A stretch of DNA of 64,000 bases from Brevibacterium permense. Lineage in GTDB: Bacteria > Actinomycetota > Actinomycetes > Actinomycetales > Brevibacteriaceae. Shown here one piece after another: positions 17,396-26,512 of this stretch. The position numbers were made by a program, and so were the translations under genes. Below the pieces are notes generated by a model. The model saw only the letters and a program-made list of their open reading frames with translations, was not told the origin of the DNA and made no database searches. Numbering within the stretch: the first letter of the stretch is position 1; every line of letters starts with the position of its first letter. Where the stretch lies: the NCBI RefSeq assembly GCF_025506275.1, contig NZ_QYCP01000081.1, positions 43,045-107,044 of the forward strand. The letters are read 5' to 3'.

Positions 17396-17733
17396 CGTGG
17401 AACTATCGCATCACCGTCCGCGGCCGCTTTGCCGACCTCGACGACGAGCAGCGCCGCCGCCTCCGTGCGGCGCAGTCCGAGCACGACATGTTCGCCGCCC
17501 GTTTCACACCCGAAGGGACCTTTCTCTACACGCCGGAGCTCGTGTTCTTCCAGCATCGATTCCTCATCGACGTCGACGAGCCCGATCCCGATGACGCCGA
17601 GGTGCTGGCCAAGCTCAGAGGCGAGGAGCTCGCCGCCAACGACCTCGACCGCCGCGGTTTCGCAGGTACCGTCACCGAGGTCTCCGCAGTGTGCGTCGAG
17701 GACATCAAGACACGTTCGCGGAGGCGGTCATGA
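17392..17733 (+). CDS. DUF6204 family protein
   Basis: 113 aa. The start, NYRITVRGRFADLDDEQRRR, and the central FTPEGTFLYTPELVFFQHRF match the small actinobacterial DUF6204 family, which has no known function. It is translationally coupled to the TetR gene before it and the HTH gene after it through ATGA overlaps, making a three-gene unit. Confidence 0.7.
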   Translation: MTWNYRITVRGRFADLDDEQRRRLRAAQSEHDMFAARFTPEGTFLYTPELVFFQHRFLIDVDEPDPDDAEVLAKLRGEELAANDLDRRGFAGTVTEVSAVCVEDIKTRSRRRS

Positions 17734-18140
17734 ACGCGGTACCCAACCTCGACGCAGCGCTGACCGTCGCCTGGGCGAAGAGTGCGCTCGATACGACAGT
17801 CGGAGCTGCCCTGGCCCGCGTCGGCCTGTCGCTCGATGATCTTCGTCGACTGCGCATCATCGGGACACATCCACAGGGCCTGACCAGGGAGGACCTCGCC
17901 GAGGCGATGGGTGAGGCACGGTCGCAGACCATCCGCTCCAGCGGCCCACTCGTCAAGCTCGGCTGGCTCTCACGTGCAGAGTCCGGTGAGTTCTCCCTCA
18001 CCGACAGCGGCCGCCACCTCATCGATCAAGCAGAAGGCATTGCCGAGAAGGCGGCTGCCCGCTGGTTCACCGATTCCGAGCTCAGTCCGGCAGAGGTGAT
18101 CGCGAGCGTGAGCCCGAACCGTTCGGCTTCATCGAAGTGA
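17730..18140 (+). CDS. MarR-like winged-helix regulator
   Basis: 136 aa from the ATG at 17730, overlapping the DUF6204 stop. It has a winged-helix segment: LRIIGTHPQGLTREDLAEAMGEARSQTIR, then LVKLGWLSRAESGEFSLTDSG, as in MarR proteins. The gene stops just where a convergent MFS transporter remnant begins, so its last residues (after about 125) may have been replaced at the same break. Likely once regulated the neighbouring exporter. Confidence 0.65.
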   Translation: MNAVPNLDAALTVAWAKSALDTTVGAALARVGLSLDDLRRLRIIGTHPQGLTREDLAEAMGEARSQTIRSSGPLVKLGWLSRAESGEFSLTDSGRHLIDQAEGIAEKAAARWFTDSELSPAEVIASVSPNRSASSK

Positions 18141-18488
18141 AGGGCACGGACGAGGCTGACCCGTCTTCCGCTGCACTTGGATGCAGACGACCGCGCCAGC
18201 GACCAGCAGCGTGATCGTCGTCGACAGCGAGCAGGCCAGTGAGCCGACGAAGAAGCAGAGGAACCCGAAGACGACGACCCAGCGATGGCTCCACCTGTCA
18301 CCTATCGCCCCGAACGGCAGCAGCAGCGCCGCGAGAACGATGGTGTAGGCATTGACGACTCCGGCCATTCCCGACTGCCCTGCCTGGAGGTCCGAATTGA
18401 TCTGGGGCAGGGCGACATTGACAACAGTCACGTCGAGGAGGACGAGGAAGTAGCCGGCGCACAGGCCGAGGACGAGCACTCTCGGCAT
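18129..18488 (-). pseudogene. MFS transporter (DHA2 drug exporter type), 5' remnant only
   Basis: From ATG at 18488, about 100 residues match the first three membrane helices of a DHA2-type drug:proton antiporter: LCAGYFLVLLDVTVVNVALP in helix 1, then a helix with YTIVLAALLLPFGAIGDR containing the GxxxDR loop motif, then WVVVFGFLCFFVGSLACSLS. The usual length is 450-500 residues. Similarity stops near residue 100 (about 18190) and the frame runs out after 19 unrelated residues at a stop at 18129. The missing 3' end and the abutting MarR-like gene point to a deletion. Confidence 0.75.
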
Positions 18489-18542
18489 CAGCCTCGCCTC
18501 ATTCCTCGGCTCACGCACACACCGGGCCGAGAGAATGAGAGC

Positions 18543-19100
18543 ATGAGCGGAGCAAAGAGCCGGGACGAACGGGCAGGCGAACCACGCTGGCGATACGGCG
18601 ACCAGATCCTGTGGACCTACACCAACCCGGCGCACCCAGGACTGTACGACCAACGCCCCGTCACGGTCATCGCCGATGACGAGAACCACCTGGCCGTCTG
18701 GCTGGAGTCGGGGACGAGGATGCTCCATCATGTGCTCGCCGACGGCTCGGGAATCCGCACCGCTGACGGACCCGCCCGCTTCGGCGCCCCGCGGGCCCAG
18801 GGCCTCAAACGGTGGCAGGGACCGGGAATCGTCGCCGTCTTCCAACCGGGAGTCGACTATTCGGTGTGGTTCTTCGAGGACCGCACGGGACCGACCACCG
18901 AGGCAAACTCGCCCACCCCGGCCCGTCGCGACTCCTTCTACGTCAACCTCGAAGAGCCCTTCACCCGCTTCGACACGGGCGTCCTCACCTCCGACCACGT
19001 CCTCGACATCGTCGTCGATTCAGGTGGCATCTACCAGCTCAAGGACGAGGACGAACTCGAATTCGCGCGCGAAGCCGGAATGTTCTCCGACGCAAGCTGA
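18543..19100 (+). CDS. DUF402 domain-containing protein
   Basis: 185 aa, ATG at 18543. It is a beta-rich protein with WRYGDQILWTYTNP near the start and NLEEPFTRFDTGVLTSDHVLDIVVD near the end, the conserved pattern of DUF402 proteins, some of which are nucleotide or thioester hydrolases or are linked to RNA metabolism. The C terminus LKDEDELEFA is also typical. No operon partner; ends before a strong hairpin shared with the convergent dehydrogenase gene. Confidence 0.75.
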   Translation: MSGAKSRDERAGEPRWRYGDQILWTYTNPAHPGLYDQRPVTVIADDENHLAVWLESGTRMLHHVLADGSGIRTADGPARFGAPRAQGLKRWQGPGIVAVFQPGVDYSVWFFEDRTGPTTEANSPTPARRDSFYVNLEEPFTRFDTGVLTSDHVLDIVVDSGGIYQLKDEDELEFAREAGMFSDAS

Positions 19101-19137
19101 GCCACCCGGAGAGCATTGGACCCACCCCTGAAACGAC

Positions 19138-19187
19138 GATGGAGCGTCGAGGCAACGGTGCGTACACCGTCGTCTCGACGCTCCATC
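19138..19187. terminator. Large two-tier hairpin between convergent genes
   Basis: Perfect 14-bp outer stem (19138-19151 with 19174-19187) and a 6-bp inner stem ACGGTG/CACCGT (19155-19160 with 19165-19170) capped by CGTA; together almost a continuous 50-base hairpin. It lies between the DUF402 gene and the convergent semialdehyde dehydrogenase gene and can end both transcripts. It lacks a T-run. Confidence 0.6.
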
Positions 19188-19237
19188 ACCGCTCGGACGA
19201 ATATCGCCCGCGGCAGCAAGTCCCCGCAGGGACTCAG

Positions 19238-20632
19238 TCAGTCAGCCACGTAGTACATGCGCTTGTTGACGAACTCGTCCATGCCGTAGGGGCCGAGCTC
19301 GCGGCCGAAACCCGAACGCTTCGTGCCGCCGAACGGGATCTCCGCGCCCTCACCGGCGGGGGTGTTGACGTTCGACATGCCGACGTCGAGGCGCTGAGCA
19401 AGCTTCGCGGCACGCTCCTCATCCTTGGCGAACACGGCACCACCGAGACCGAAGCGCGAGTCATTGGCCAGGGCCAGTGCTTCGTCATCGCTGCTGACCT
19501 TGTACACGGTGGCCACGGGCCCGAAGAGCTCTTCGCGGTAGGCGTCCATCTCCGAGGTGACTCCGGTGAGCACGGCCGGGGAGACATAGGCCGAGCCATC
19601 GGTGGCGAGCTCGCCGCCGACGAGGGTCGCACCCTGCTCGACGGCACGGTCGAGCTGCTTGCGCAGGTTCTCGGCGGCCGAACGCGAGGACAGGGGCGAG
19701 TACTTGCCGTCGCCCGCCTCGGCGGGGGTGCCCTTCTCCCAGGACTGGGCGCGCTCGGTCAGACCGGACACGAAGTCGTCGTAGATGTCGTCCATGACGA
19801 TCATCCGCTTGTTCGCGTTGCAGACCTGGCCGGTGTTGTACAGGCGGGTGCCCCAGGCGGTGTCGACGGCCTCATCCATGTCATCGGTGTCGAGGACGAT
19901 GTAGGGGTCGGAGCCGCCGAGCTCGAGCACGGCCTTCTTGAGGTATTTGCCCGCAGTCGCGGCCACGGCGGATCCTGCGCGCTCGGAACCGGTCAGGGAC
20001 ACGCCCTCGACGCGGTCGTCGGCGATGATCGTCTCGATCTGCTCATGCGTGGCGTAGATGTTGTTGTACACGCCCTCGGGGATGCCGGCTTCCTTCATGA
20101 TCTCGGCGATCTTCGCCGAGGAGCGGGGGCAGATCTCCGCGTGCTTGAGGATGATCGTGTTGCCGAGCACGAGGTTCGGTGCGGCGAAGCGGGCGACCTG
20201 GTAATAGGGGAAGTTCCAGGGCATGATGCCCAGCAGCGGGCCGACGGGGCGGCGCTGGATGAAGGCCTTGCCGCCCGACATCGATTCGATCGGCTCATCG
20301 GCAGCGAATTTCGGTCCGTTGTCGGCGTAGTAGTTGAAGATCGCCTCGCAGAACTCGGCCTCTTCCTCACCTTCGGCGGTGGGCTTGCCCATCTCCTCGG
20401 CGATGATCTTCGCGAGTTCTTCCTTGCGCTCACCGAAGAGAGCGGCGACCTTGTTGACGACCTCGGCACGTTCCTCGATCGTCTTCTCACGCCATTCGAG
20501 GTAGCCCTTGTGCGCGGATTCGAGGACCTGCTGGACCTCTTCGTCGGTGGCATGGTCGAACTTCTCGACGACCTCACCGGTTGCCGGGTTCTCGACACGG
20601 TAGCCGCCTGCAGCACTGCCTACGTTGCTCAT
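19238..20632 (-). CDS. gabD: Succinate-semialdehyde dehydrogenase / aldehyde dehydrogenase family
   Basis: 464 aa from ATG at 20632 with AAGGAG upstream. Aldehyde dehydrogenase motifs: MPWNFPYYQVAR (cofactor binding), GSERAGS, general-base Glu in LELGGSDP, and the nucleophile Cys in NTGQVCNANKR. The length and the NTGQVC form match the short succinate-semialdehyde dehydrogenase branch, which oxidises succinate semialdehyde to succinate with NAD(P) at the end of GABA breakdown. No GABA transaminase is adjacent, so the physiological substrate is an inference. Confidence 0.82.
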   Translation of the reverse strand: MSNVGSAAGGYRVENPATGEVVEKFDHATDEEVQQVLESAHKGYLEWREKTIEERAEVVNKVAALFGERKEELAKIIAEEMGKPTAEGEEEAEFCEAIFNYYADNGPKFAADEPIESMSGGKAFIQRRPVGPLLGIMPWNFPYYQVARFAAPNLVLGNTIILKHAEICPRSSAKIAEIMKEAGIPEGVYNNIYATHEQIETIIADDRVEGVSLTGSERAGSAVAATAGKYLKKAVLELGGSDPYIVLDTDDMDEAVDTAWGTRLYNTGQVCNANKRMIVMDDIYDDFVSGLTERAQSWEKGTPAEAGDGKYSPLSSRSAAENLRKQLDRAVEQGATLVGGELATDGSAYVSPAVLTGVTSEMDAYREELFGPVATVYKVSSDDEALALANDSRFGLGGAVFAKDEERAAKLAQRLDVGMSNVNTPAGEGAEIPFGGTKRSGFGRELGPYGMDEFVNKRMYYVAD

Positions 20633-20976
20633 TCCAGACTCCTTTGACTTGTGTGCGCCTGTTGGCGCCGCTGAAGCAATTGCATACCTGATTGCCGCCC
20701 GAATCGACGGAATGCGTATGCCTGCCACCCACGCTATCAATACGTGACCCGCGCAACAAGTGCCGAAACCTGGGGGAATCCTCAGTCCCAGGTCGACCGT
20801 GATTCCCTCGCCGAGGCGGTGCGGATTCCGAACCGATCACGACGAAATCCGAACCGGACTCGCGACGAGAGAACCCCAGCTTCGATCGGGGACCACCCTC
20901 CTCGGCGAGAGGATCCGCTCCGGTCCCTGTTCATCGAACCAGAGGACCGAAACGGTTCACCTCGCGTCGCGAGAGC
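20633..20976. other. Intergenic region upstream of gabD
   Basis: 344 bases with no convincing gene. It must hold the minus-strand promoter of the dehydrogenase and the 3' end of the AceE-like transcript. One copy of the CCGAGGCGG motif lies near 20813. No clear terminator or operator was found. Confidence 0.5.
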
Positions 20977-23400
20977 TCACCGTCCCACGAGGTCGAGTCC
21001 GGCGCGCACGATCGAGTCCGTGTCGATCCCGTGGATCTCATAGGCCTCCCCCACCGAGGATGCCTGGCCGAATTCGGTGACCCCGAGGTTCCGTGTGCGA
21101 TCCCCGCGCACTCCGGACAGGAACGACAAGGTGTGCGGGTGTCCGTCGAGGACGGTGACCAAGGGTGCCGGATGCTCTGCGGGGAAGAGTTCGTCGGCGA
21201 TGGCAGAGCGGATACTCGAGCGGACCTGCAACCGCTCCTGCATCGACCGGAACACCTTCGACGGGGAGCTCAGGCAGACGATTCCTGCCCGCACTCCCAG
21301 GGATTCCAGCCGGGCCGCCGCGGCGATCACCTCGGTCATGATGGCCCCTGCACCGACGAGGGTGACCTCATCCTCGGCGGCCGGTCTGGCGGAGAGCCGG
21401 TAGCCGCCGGCGATGACCTGGTCACGGCGACGTTCCCGCAGCAGCGGATCCTCGGGCACGCTCGCGAGTTCCTGGGCCACGGGCCTCGTCGTCAGCCGGA
21501 AGTAGGCGGAGTCGCCGTCCGGGTCGGCGAGTTCACGCAGCGCTTCGAGCAGGGTCCACTCGAGGTCCTGGGCGAAGGCCGGCTCCCAGCTCGTCAGGCC
21601 CGGGATCTCCAGAGTGACCGAAGGCGTGTTGAACGACTGGTGCGCCCCGCCTTCCGGAGCGAGCGACACACCCGAGGGCGTGCCGACCATGATCGAACGC
21701 CCACCCGCGTAGAGGCTGAAGGTCCAGGGCTCCAGGGCCCGGTTGATGAAGGGATCGTAGATCGTGGCGATCGGCAGCAGCGGCTGTCCCCAGCGCTGCC
21801 CGGTGGATCCGAGCTCCCCAGCCAATGAGACGAGATTGACCTCGGCGATGCCGAGCTCGATGTGCTGTCCGCTCGTGCCCTCCTGCCACCGCAGCACTCG
21901 TTCCCGATCATCGGAGAACCAGTCATGCCGGCCCGCCGGGGACCAGATCCCGGTCTTGTTGATCCATCCGCCGAGGTTCGTCGACGTCGCGACGTCCGGT
22001 GACAGGGTCACAACCCGCTGAGCCACCTCGGGGGCGACGTTCTTGAGGTCGGAGAGGAACCGACCGAGTGCGGCCTGCGTGGAGATCGTCGGCCGCGGAG
22101 TGAAGCCGAGTTCGGCAGGCACCTCGGCCACGGCATGACCGGCCACCGGCTCCCGTCGCAGCCGCTGCGCGGTCTCGGCACAGAACCGGCCGGCCGGGGT
22201 GTCCGGAGCGAAGGTGACCCACGGTTCATCGAGGTCCATCCCCGAGGCGGCCGCGAGTTCGCGCATCTGCGCTTCGGTCAGCTGCGCGGCATGGTTGCCG
22301 GGATGCCCCTCCGTGGCCAGCCCCTTGCCTTTGATCGTATAGGCGAAGACCACCGTCGGCCGGTCGTCGTCGATCGCGTCGAAAGTCGAGATGAGCTGGC
22401 CGAGGTCATGTCCGCCCAGATCACGGATGAGGGAGGCGAGACCGTCCGCGTCGAAGCCGTCGATGACCGCGGACAGGGCGGCCGCCTCGGTGTCGGTGAG
22501 CCCCGAGAGCAGCCGGTCGTGGATTTCGGACGGATGGGCGCGCAGCAGCCGCTGGTATTCGGGATTGGGCATCTGCACGAGCCTATTCTTGAGCACCTCA
22601 CCGCCGGGGGCCGCGAACACGGCTTGGAGGCGGCGCCCCCACGGACAGGTGAGCACCTGCCAGCCGGCTGCGTCGAACATGCCCTGCAGTCGGCGGATCT
22701 GGACGTCGGGGATGACCCGGTCGAGCGACTGCCGGTTGAGATCGACGATCCACACGATCTCGCCGAGGCTGCGCACCTCCGGATCGATGATCGCCTCCCA
22801 CACCGCGCCTTCGTCCATCTCCGCGTCCCCGAGAAGGGAATAGAACCGGCCGGCTTCCGGGGTCTCGGGGAACCGGTCGGAGACGTAGCGGTGGGACAGC
22901 GCCGCCCAGATCGGGGCGGTCGCGCCGATGCCCACGGATCCGGTCGAGAAGTCCACCGTGTCCGGGTCCTTCGTCCGCGACGGGTAGGGCTGGAGTCCCC
23001 CGCGGCTGCGCAGCGAATCGAGGAATTCCTCGCCGAGGTCGCCGAGCAGATAGTTGATCGCATGGAGGACGGGAGAGGCATGCGGTTTGACCGAGACGCG
23101 GTCGATCGAGCGCAGTCGCGTGAACCACAGCGCCGTCATGATCCCGGTCATCGAGGCCGAGGAAGACTGGTGGCCGCCGACCTTGACCCCGTCCGGGTTC
23201 GTCCGCCCCCGGTTGGCGCGGTCGATGATCGAGGTTGCCAACCACAGCACCCGCTGGGCAATCTCGTCGAGGACCCCCTCATCGCCGGAGGCCGAGGCCC
23301 GCAGCGGACGGTCGTTCGTCCCCGGCGGGCTGACCTGCAGGGAAGTCTCGAATTGGTGGCGGTCCGGTTCCTGAGCCGTCGGCTCCTGCGCGGTCGTCAT
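20977..23400 (-). CDS. AceE-like homodimeric 2-oxoacid dehydrogenase E1 (transketolase-like)
   Basis: 807 aa, ATG at 23400. It has the layout of AceE: thiamine-diphosphate motif GDAEMDEGAVWEA near residue 215 ending in DLNRQSLDRV, a second domain with GQHIELGIAEVNLVSLAGELG, and a C-terminal domain ending TEFGQASSVGEAYEIHGID. True AceE is nearer 890-920 aa, and this one is a shorter, divergent member. It lies two bases after the ACC deaminase stop and is surely co-translated with it. ACC deaminase yields 2-oxobutyrate, so the likely role is oxidation of 2-oxobutyrate to propionyl-CoA with E2/E3 from elsewhere. It could also serve pyruvate. Confidence 0.8.
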   Translation of the reverse strand: MTTAQEPTAQEPDRHQFETSLQVSPPGTNDRPLRASASGDEGVLDEIAQRVLWLATSIIDRANRGRTNPDGVKVGGHQSSSASMTGIMTALWFTRLRSIDRVSVKPHASPVLHAINYLLGDLGEEFLDSLRSRGGLQPYPSRTKDPDTVDFSTGSVGIGATAPIWAALSHRYVSDRFPETPEAGRFYSLLGDAEMDEGAVWEAIIDPEVRSLGEIVWIVDLNRQSLDRVIPDVQIRRLQGMFDAAGWQVLTCPWGRRLQAVFAAPGGEVLKNRLVQMPNPEYQRLLRAHPSEIHDRLLSGLTDTEAAALSAVIDGFDADGLASLIRDLGGHDLGQLISTFDAIDDDRPTVVFAYTIKGKGLATEGHPGNHAAQLTEAQMRELAAASGMDLDEPWVTFAPDTPAGRFCAETAQRLRREPVAGHAVAEVPAELGFTPRPTISTQAALGRFLSDLKNVAPEVAQRVVTLSPDVATSTNLGGWINKTGIWSPAGRHDWFSDDRERVLRWQEGTSGQHIELGIAEVNLVSLAGELGSTGQRWGQPLLPIATIYDPFINRALEPWTFSLYAGGRSIMVGTPSGVSLAPEGGAHQSFNTPSVTLEIPGLTSWEPAFAQDLEWTLLEALRELADPDGDSAYFRLTTRPVAQELASVPEDPLLRERRRDQVIAGGYRLSARPAAEDEVTLVGAGAIMTEVIAAAARLESLGVRAGIVCLSSPSKVFRSMQERLQVRSSIRSAIADELFPAEHPAPLVTVLDGHPHTLSFLSGVRGDRTRNLGVTEFGQASSVGEAYEIHGIDTDSIVRAGLDLVGR

Positions 23401-23402
23401 CG

Positions 23403-24419
23403 TCAGAAGATCGACGAGTAGGCGTTGAGCGCGAGCTGTCCGCCGAGGTGGGCGTAGAGGACGGTGGAATCCTTGCCGATCGTTCCGTCGCCGACGAGGT
23501 CGAGGAGCCCGGCCATCGACTTGCCCTCGTAGACGGGGTCGAGGATGACGCCTTCGAGACGGGCGGTGGTGCGGATCGCGCTCACGGTCGACTCGTCGGG
23601 GATGCCGTAGGCCGGTCCCTCCCAACCGGTGCGGATATCGACGTCGTCATCGGTGATCTCACGCCCGAGGCCGATGAGTTCGGCAGTGGTGTTCGCGATC
23701 CTCTTCACCTGGTCGCGGGTCTTCTCGATCGTGGCCGAGGCATCGATGCCGATGACCTTGCGGGGACGTCCGCCGGCGGCTTCGAGGGCCGCGAAGCCCG
23801 CGATCATTCCGGCGTGCGTCGAGCCGGTCACGGTGCACACGACGATGGTGTCGAAGAAGACGCCGAGCTCCTTCTCCTGTTCGGCGACCTCATACGCCCA
23901 GTTCGCAAAGCCCAGTCCGCCGAACTTGTGTTCGGAGGCGCCGGCCGGGATCGGGTAGGGCTTGCCGCCGGATTCTTCGACCTCGGCCAGGGCGTTCTCC
24001 CAGCTCGAGCGGATGCCGATGTCGAATCCGGCCGAGTCGAGGCGGACGTCGGCACCCATGATGCGCGAGAGTTCGATATTGCCGACCTTGTCGTTGACCG
24101 GGTCCTCCCAGTCGACCCAGCGTTCCTGCACAAGGCGTGCCTTCAGTCCAAGGTGAGCGGCGACGGCTGCGACCTGGCGGGTGTGGTTGGACTGGTAGCC
24201 GCCGATGGACACGAGCGTGTCCGCGCCGGAGGCGAGGATGTCGGGGACGATGTACTCGAGCTTGCGGGTCTTGTTGCCGCCGAAGGCGAGTCCGGAGTTG
24301 ACGTCTTCCCGTTTGGCCCAGACCCGGGCCCCGCCGAGGTGGTCGCTCAGTCGCGGGAGCTCGTGCACTGGGCTCGGCCCGAAGGTGAGTGGGTAGCGTT
24401 CGAAGTCGGTGATGGCCAT
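23403..24419 (-). CDS. acdS: 1-aminocyclopropane-1-carboxylate (ACC) deaminase
   Basis: 338 aa, the exact family length, starting at ATG 24419 with GAGGA upstream. The N terminus [20 protein letters not shown] and [16 protein letters not shown] (PLP lysine in GNKTRK) are characteristic, as is [21 protein letters not shown]. The two residues used to tell ACC deaminase from D-cysteine desulfhydrase are in the ACC deaminase state: Glu in DPVYEGKSM and Leu in YAHLGG. The enzyme opens the cyclopropane ring of ACC to 2-oxobutyrate and ammonia, a trait of plant-associated bacteria that lowers ethylene. It is first in an operon with the AceE-like E1 and divergent from a GntR gene. Confidence 0.9.
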   Translation of the reverse strand: MAITDFERYPLTFGPSPVHELPRLSDHLGGARVWAKREDVNSGLAFGGNKTRKLEYIVPDILASGADTLVSIGGYQSNHTRQVAAVAAHLGLKARLVQERWVDWEDPVNDKVGNIELSRIMGADVRLDSAGFDIGIRSSWENALAEVEESGGKPYPIPAGASEHKFGGLGFANWAYEVAEQEKELGVFFDTIVVCTVTGSTHAGMIAGFAALEAAGGRPRKVIGIDASATIEKTRDQVKRIANTTAELIGLGREITDDDVDIRTGWEGPAYGIPDESTVSAIRTTARLEGVILDPVYEGKSMAGLLDLVGDGTIGKDSTVLYAHLGGQLALNAYSSIF

Positions 24420-24498
24420 GATGTCCTCTGTTCTCTGAAGCGTTCGCTTCGGGGCGATCGCTCTCTCGTGCGATGTGTCCTGGATCGCATCCAGTGAT

Positions 24499-24514
24499 AT
24501 GCAATATATTGCAT
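24499..24514. promoter_or_regulatory. Perfect 16-bp palindrome, probable GntR operator for acdS
   Basis: ATGCAATATATTGCAT is its own reverse complement. It lies in the 178-base region between acdS and the divergent GntR gene, in an AT-rich island. The position fits a GntR/FCD dimer that controls both directions. Confidence 0.7.
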
Positions 24515-24597
24515 TCTGCTGATGGTTACAATGGGTCAGAGTTCGAGTCCCATCCCGCGGGACGAGACCTACCCACTCAGAGACAAGGTGACCGAGC

Positions 24598-25257
24598 GTG
24601 CCGATCCCCACGGATTCCCCCGCCCCGCAGCGCAGCCTGCTGCGCGATGACGTCTATCGGTCGATCCGCGACGCTATCGTCCGCGGCCAGCTCGCCCCGG
24701 GGGAACAGCTGCGCGATCAGGAGCTCGGCGCCTGGCTCCAGGTCTCCAGAACTCCCGTGCGCGAGGCGCTTCAACGGTTGGCGCAGGCCGGACTCGTCGT
24801 CGCGGAGCCGGGCCGGATGACGCGCGTGGCCCCAGAAGATCCCGAGCTCATCCTCGCGGCCCGGCAGATCGCCGCCGAACTCCACGGCCTGGCGATCGAC
24901 CTCGCCTTCCCGGCTCTCGACGAGGCGGCTCTGAATGAGATGGGGCAGGCGAACGACCGTTTGGGTGCGGCCCTCGCGGCCGGCGACGCCGAGGCGGCGA
25001 TTGCGGCCGATGACGACTTCCACGAGGTGGCCCTCACCCGATCCGGCAATCCCCTCATTCCCGATCACCTCGAGGTCGTCACCGCCACTCTGCGCCGAGC
25101 GGAGTTCCTGCACTTCGAATCGGTGAAAGGATCAGCCTCACCGGAGCAGCACACCGAGATCATCACCGCCGTCCGTGCCGGTGAGCATGCGCATGCCGTC
25201 GCACTGACGAAGGCGAACTGGTCGACCATCGAAGGGGATTCGCCGCAGACGACCTGA
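24598..25257 (+). CDS. GntR family regulator (FCD/FadR subfamily) of acdS
   Basis: 219 aa from a GTG start at 24598. The N-terminal winged helix is plain: [49 protein letters not shown] in residues about 18-66. The C-terminal part is a helical FCD ligand domain with [18 protein letters not shown] and a late [16 protein letters not shown], the His and Asp positions that usually bind metal. Divergent from the ACC deaminase operon, so ACC or 2-oxobutyrate is a reasonable ligand guess. ACC deaminase genes in proteobacteria are controlled by Lrp-type AcdR, so a GntR controller is a different solution. Confidence 0.87.
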   Translation: MPIPTDSPAPQRSLLRDDVYRSIRDAIVRGQLAPGEQLRDQELGAWLQVSRTPVREALQRLAQAGLVVAEPGRMTRVAPEDPELILAARQIAAELHGLAIDLAFPALDEAALNEMGQANDRLGAALAAGDAEAAIAADDDFHEVALTRSGNPLIPDHLEVVTATLRRAEFLHFESVKGSASPEQHTEIITAVRAGEHAHAVALTKANWSTIEGDSPQTT

Positions 25258-25338
25258 GTCGAACACCTTCCGGCTCCGGATTCCGGATCGGCAACACCAC
25301 GGCCTCCTCGACGACGCCACCGTCATAGCCAACTCATT

Positions 25339-25355
25339 TAGTCATCTGATGACTT
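25339..25355. promoter_or_regulatory. Operator-like dyad upstream of the secreted esterase
   Basis: TAGTCATCTGATGACTT, with perfect 7-bp arms AGTCATC/GATGACT. It lies 46 bases before the esterase start. It matches the site at 26475-26491 at 13 of 17 positions, which suggests one GntR regulator binds both. Confidence 0.65.
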
Positions 25356-25400
25356 GTGCTAGAGTCCTCACCACGATCACCGACGATCAAAGGACTGACG

Positions 25401-26429
25401 ATGTCATCAATGACGAAACGCAGCACGATCACTCTGCTCGCGGCCGCCGCAAGCCTTGCCCTGCTGACGGGCACCGCGGGACCAGCAACGGGCACCGGCG
25501 CGAAGGCATCGCCGATGCCGGCCGCCCCGTCGGCCGGCTGCGGCACAGAGCAGAAGCCGGGCAACGACGAGAGGACGATCTCCACGGAAGACGGCGAGCG
25601 CAGTTATCGGATCAACATCCCGCGCGACTACGAGATCGCGACTCCCCTGCCGCTCGTCCTCGGATTCCACGGCAACGGGTCCGACGGTGCCGAATTCCAG
25701 AACTACACGGGGCTGCCGACCCTGCCCACGATCACCGTCTTCCCCGACGGTGACGAAGGCGACGGCAAACGCTCCTGGCAGGGCGCCCCGTATGCCAGCG
25801 GCGCCGATGACGTCGCGTTCGTCGCCGAGCTGCTCGATTCGATCGAATCCGAGCACTGCATCGACCTCAATCGGGTCTATGCCACAGGCAAGTCGAACGG
25901 CGGCGGCATGGTCTCCGTCCTCGCTTGTCACCTGCGCGATCGCTTCTCCGCCTTCGCCCCCGTCGCAGGCGCCTACTATCCGCAGTCGACAGAGGGCTGC
26001 GATTACTCGACGCCCACACCGATGCTCGCGATCCACGGCACCGGGGACGCGACGATGCACTTCGAGGGCGGCCACCGCCAAGGCGAGGACTACCCGGGAG
26101 TCCGCGAATGGATCCAACCCTGGGCGGAGGCCTCCGGCTGCACGAGAACGAAGGAACGCCAGGTCGGACGCAGGGGCGAAGACGTGGTGCGCATTCAGTG
26201 GACGCGGTGCCAAACGGAAGGCGGAGCGGGAAGCCGCGCGGTCGGCAAGTCCGGCGAGAGGTCCGCCGCAGTCGAGCTCTACTCCGTCGCCGACGGCGGT
26301 CACGTCTGGCCGGGTGAGGTCGTCTACAGCGGAGGCGGATACGTCACGAAGGACTTCTCGGCCACGGAAGCGGTCTGGGACTTCTTCTACAGCCACCCGG
26401 GAGCAACGCAGGGGCCCGCCCAGAAGTGA
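25401..26429 (+). CDS. Secreted alpha/beta-hydrolase esterase (PHB depolymerase / feruloyl esterase family)
   Basis: 342 aa from ATG at 25401 with AAAGGA upstream. A cleavable signal peptide of about 30-35 residues is evident (charged start, LLAAAASLALLTGTAG, then ATGTGAKA). The mature enzyme has the polyhydroxybutyrate-depolymerase-like hydrolase motifs: oxyanion LGFHGNGSDG, nucleophile serine in GKSNGGGM, aspartate in HGTGDATMHF and histidine in GGHVWPG. Cysteines suggest disulfides. It would cleave polyester or plant phenolic esters outside the cell. The shared operator suggests it works with the creatininase/AbgT operon downstream. Confidence 0.83.
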   Translation: MSSMTKRSTITLLAAAASLALLTGTAGPATGTGAKASPMPAAPSAGCGTEQKPGNDERTISTEDGERSYRINIPRDYEIATPLPLVLGFHGNGSDGAEFQNYTGLPTLPTITVFPDGDEGDGKRSWQGAPYASGADDVAFVAELLDSIESEHCIDLNRVYATGKSNGGGMVSVLACHLRDRFSAFAPVAGAYYPQSTEGCDYSTPTPMLAIHGTGDATMHFEGGHRQGEDYPGVREWIQPWAEASGCTRTKERQVGRRGEDVVRIQWTRCQTEGGAGSRAVGKSGERSAAVELYSVADGGHVWPGEVVYSGGGYVTKDFSATEAVWDFFYSHPGATQGPAQK

Positions 26430-26474
26430 CCAACTGGATCCGCCCCGAAAGTGACCGTTGACACACATCACTCA

Positions 26475-26491
26475 AAGTGATTAGATGACTT
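26475..26491. promoter_or_regulatory. Operator-like dyad upstream of the GntR-creatininase-AbgT operon
   Basis: AAGTGATTAGATGACTT, 7-bp arms with one mismatch around TAG, 22 bases before the GntR start codon. It resembles the site before the esterase (13 of 17 identical). Placement over the promoter suggests autorepression. Confidence 0.65.
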
Positions 26492-26512
26492 AAACACTTG
26501 AAGGAGAGCACC

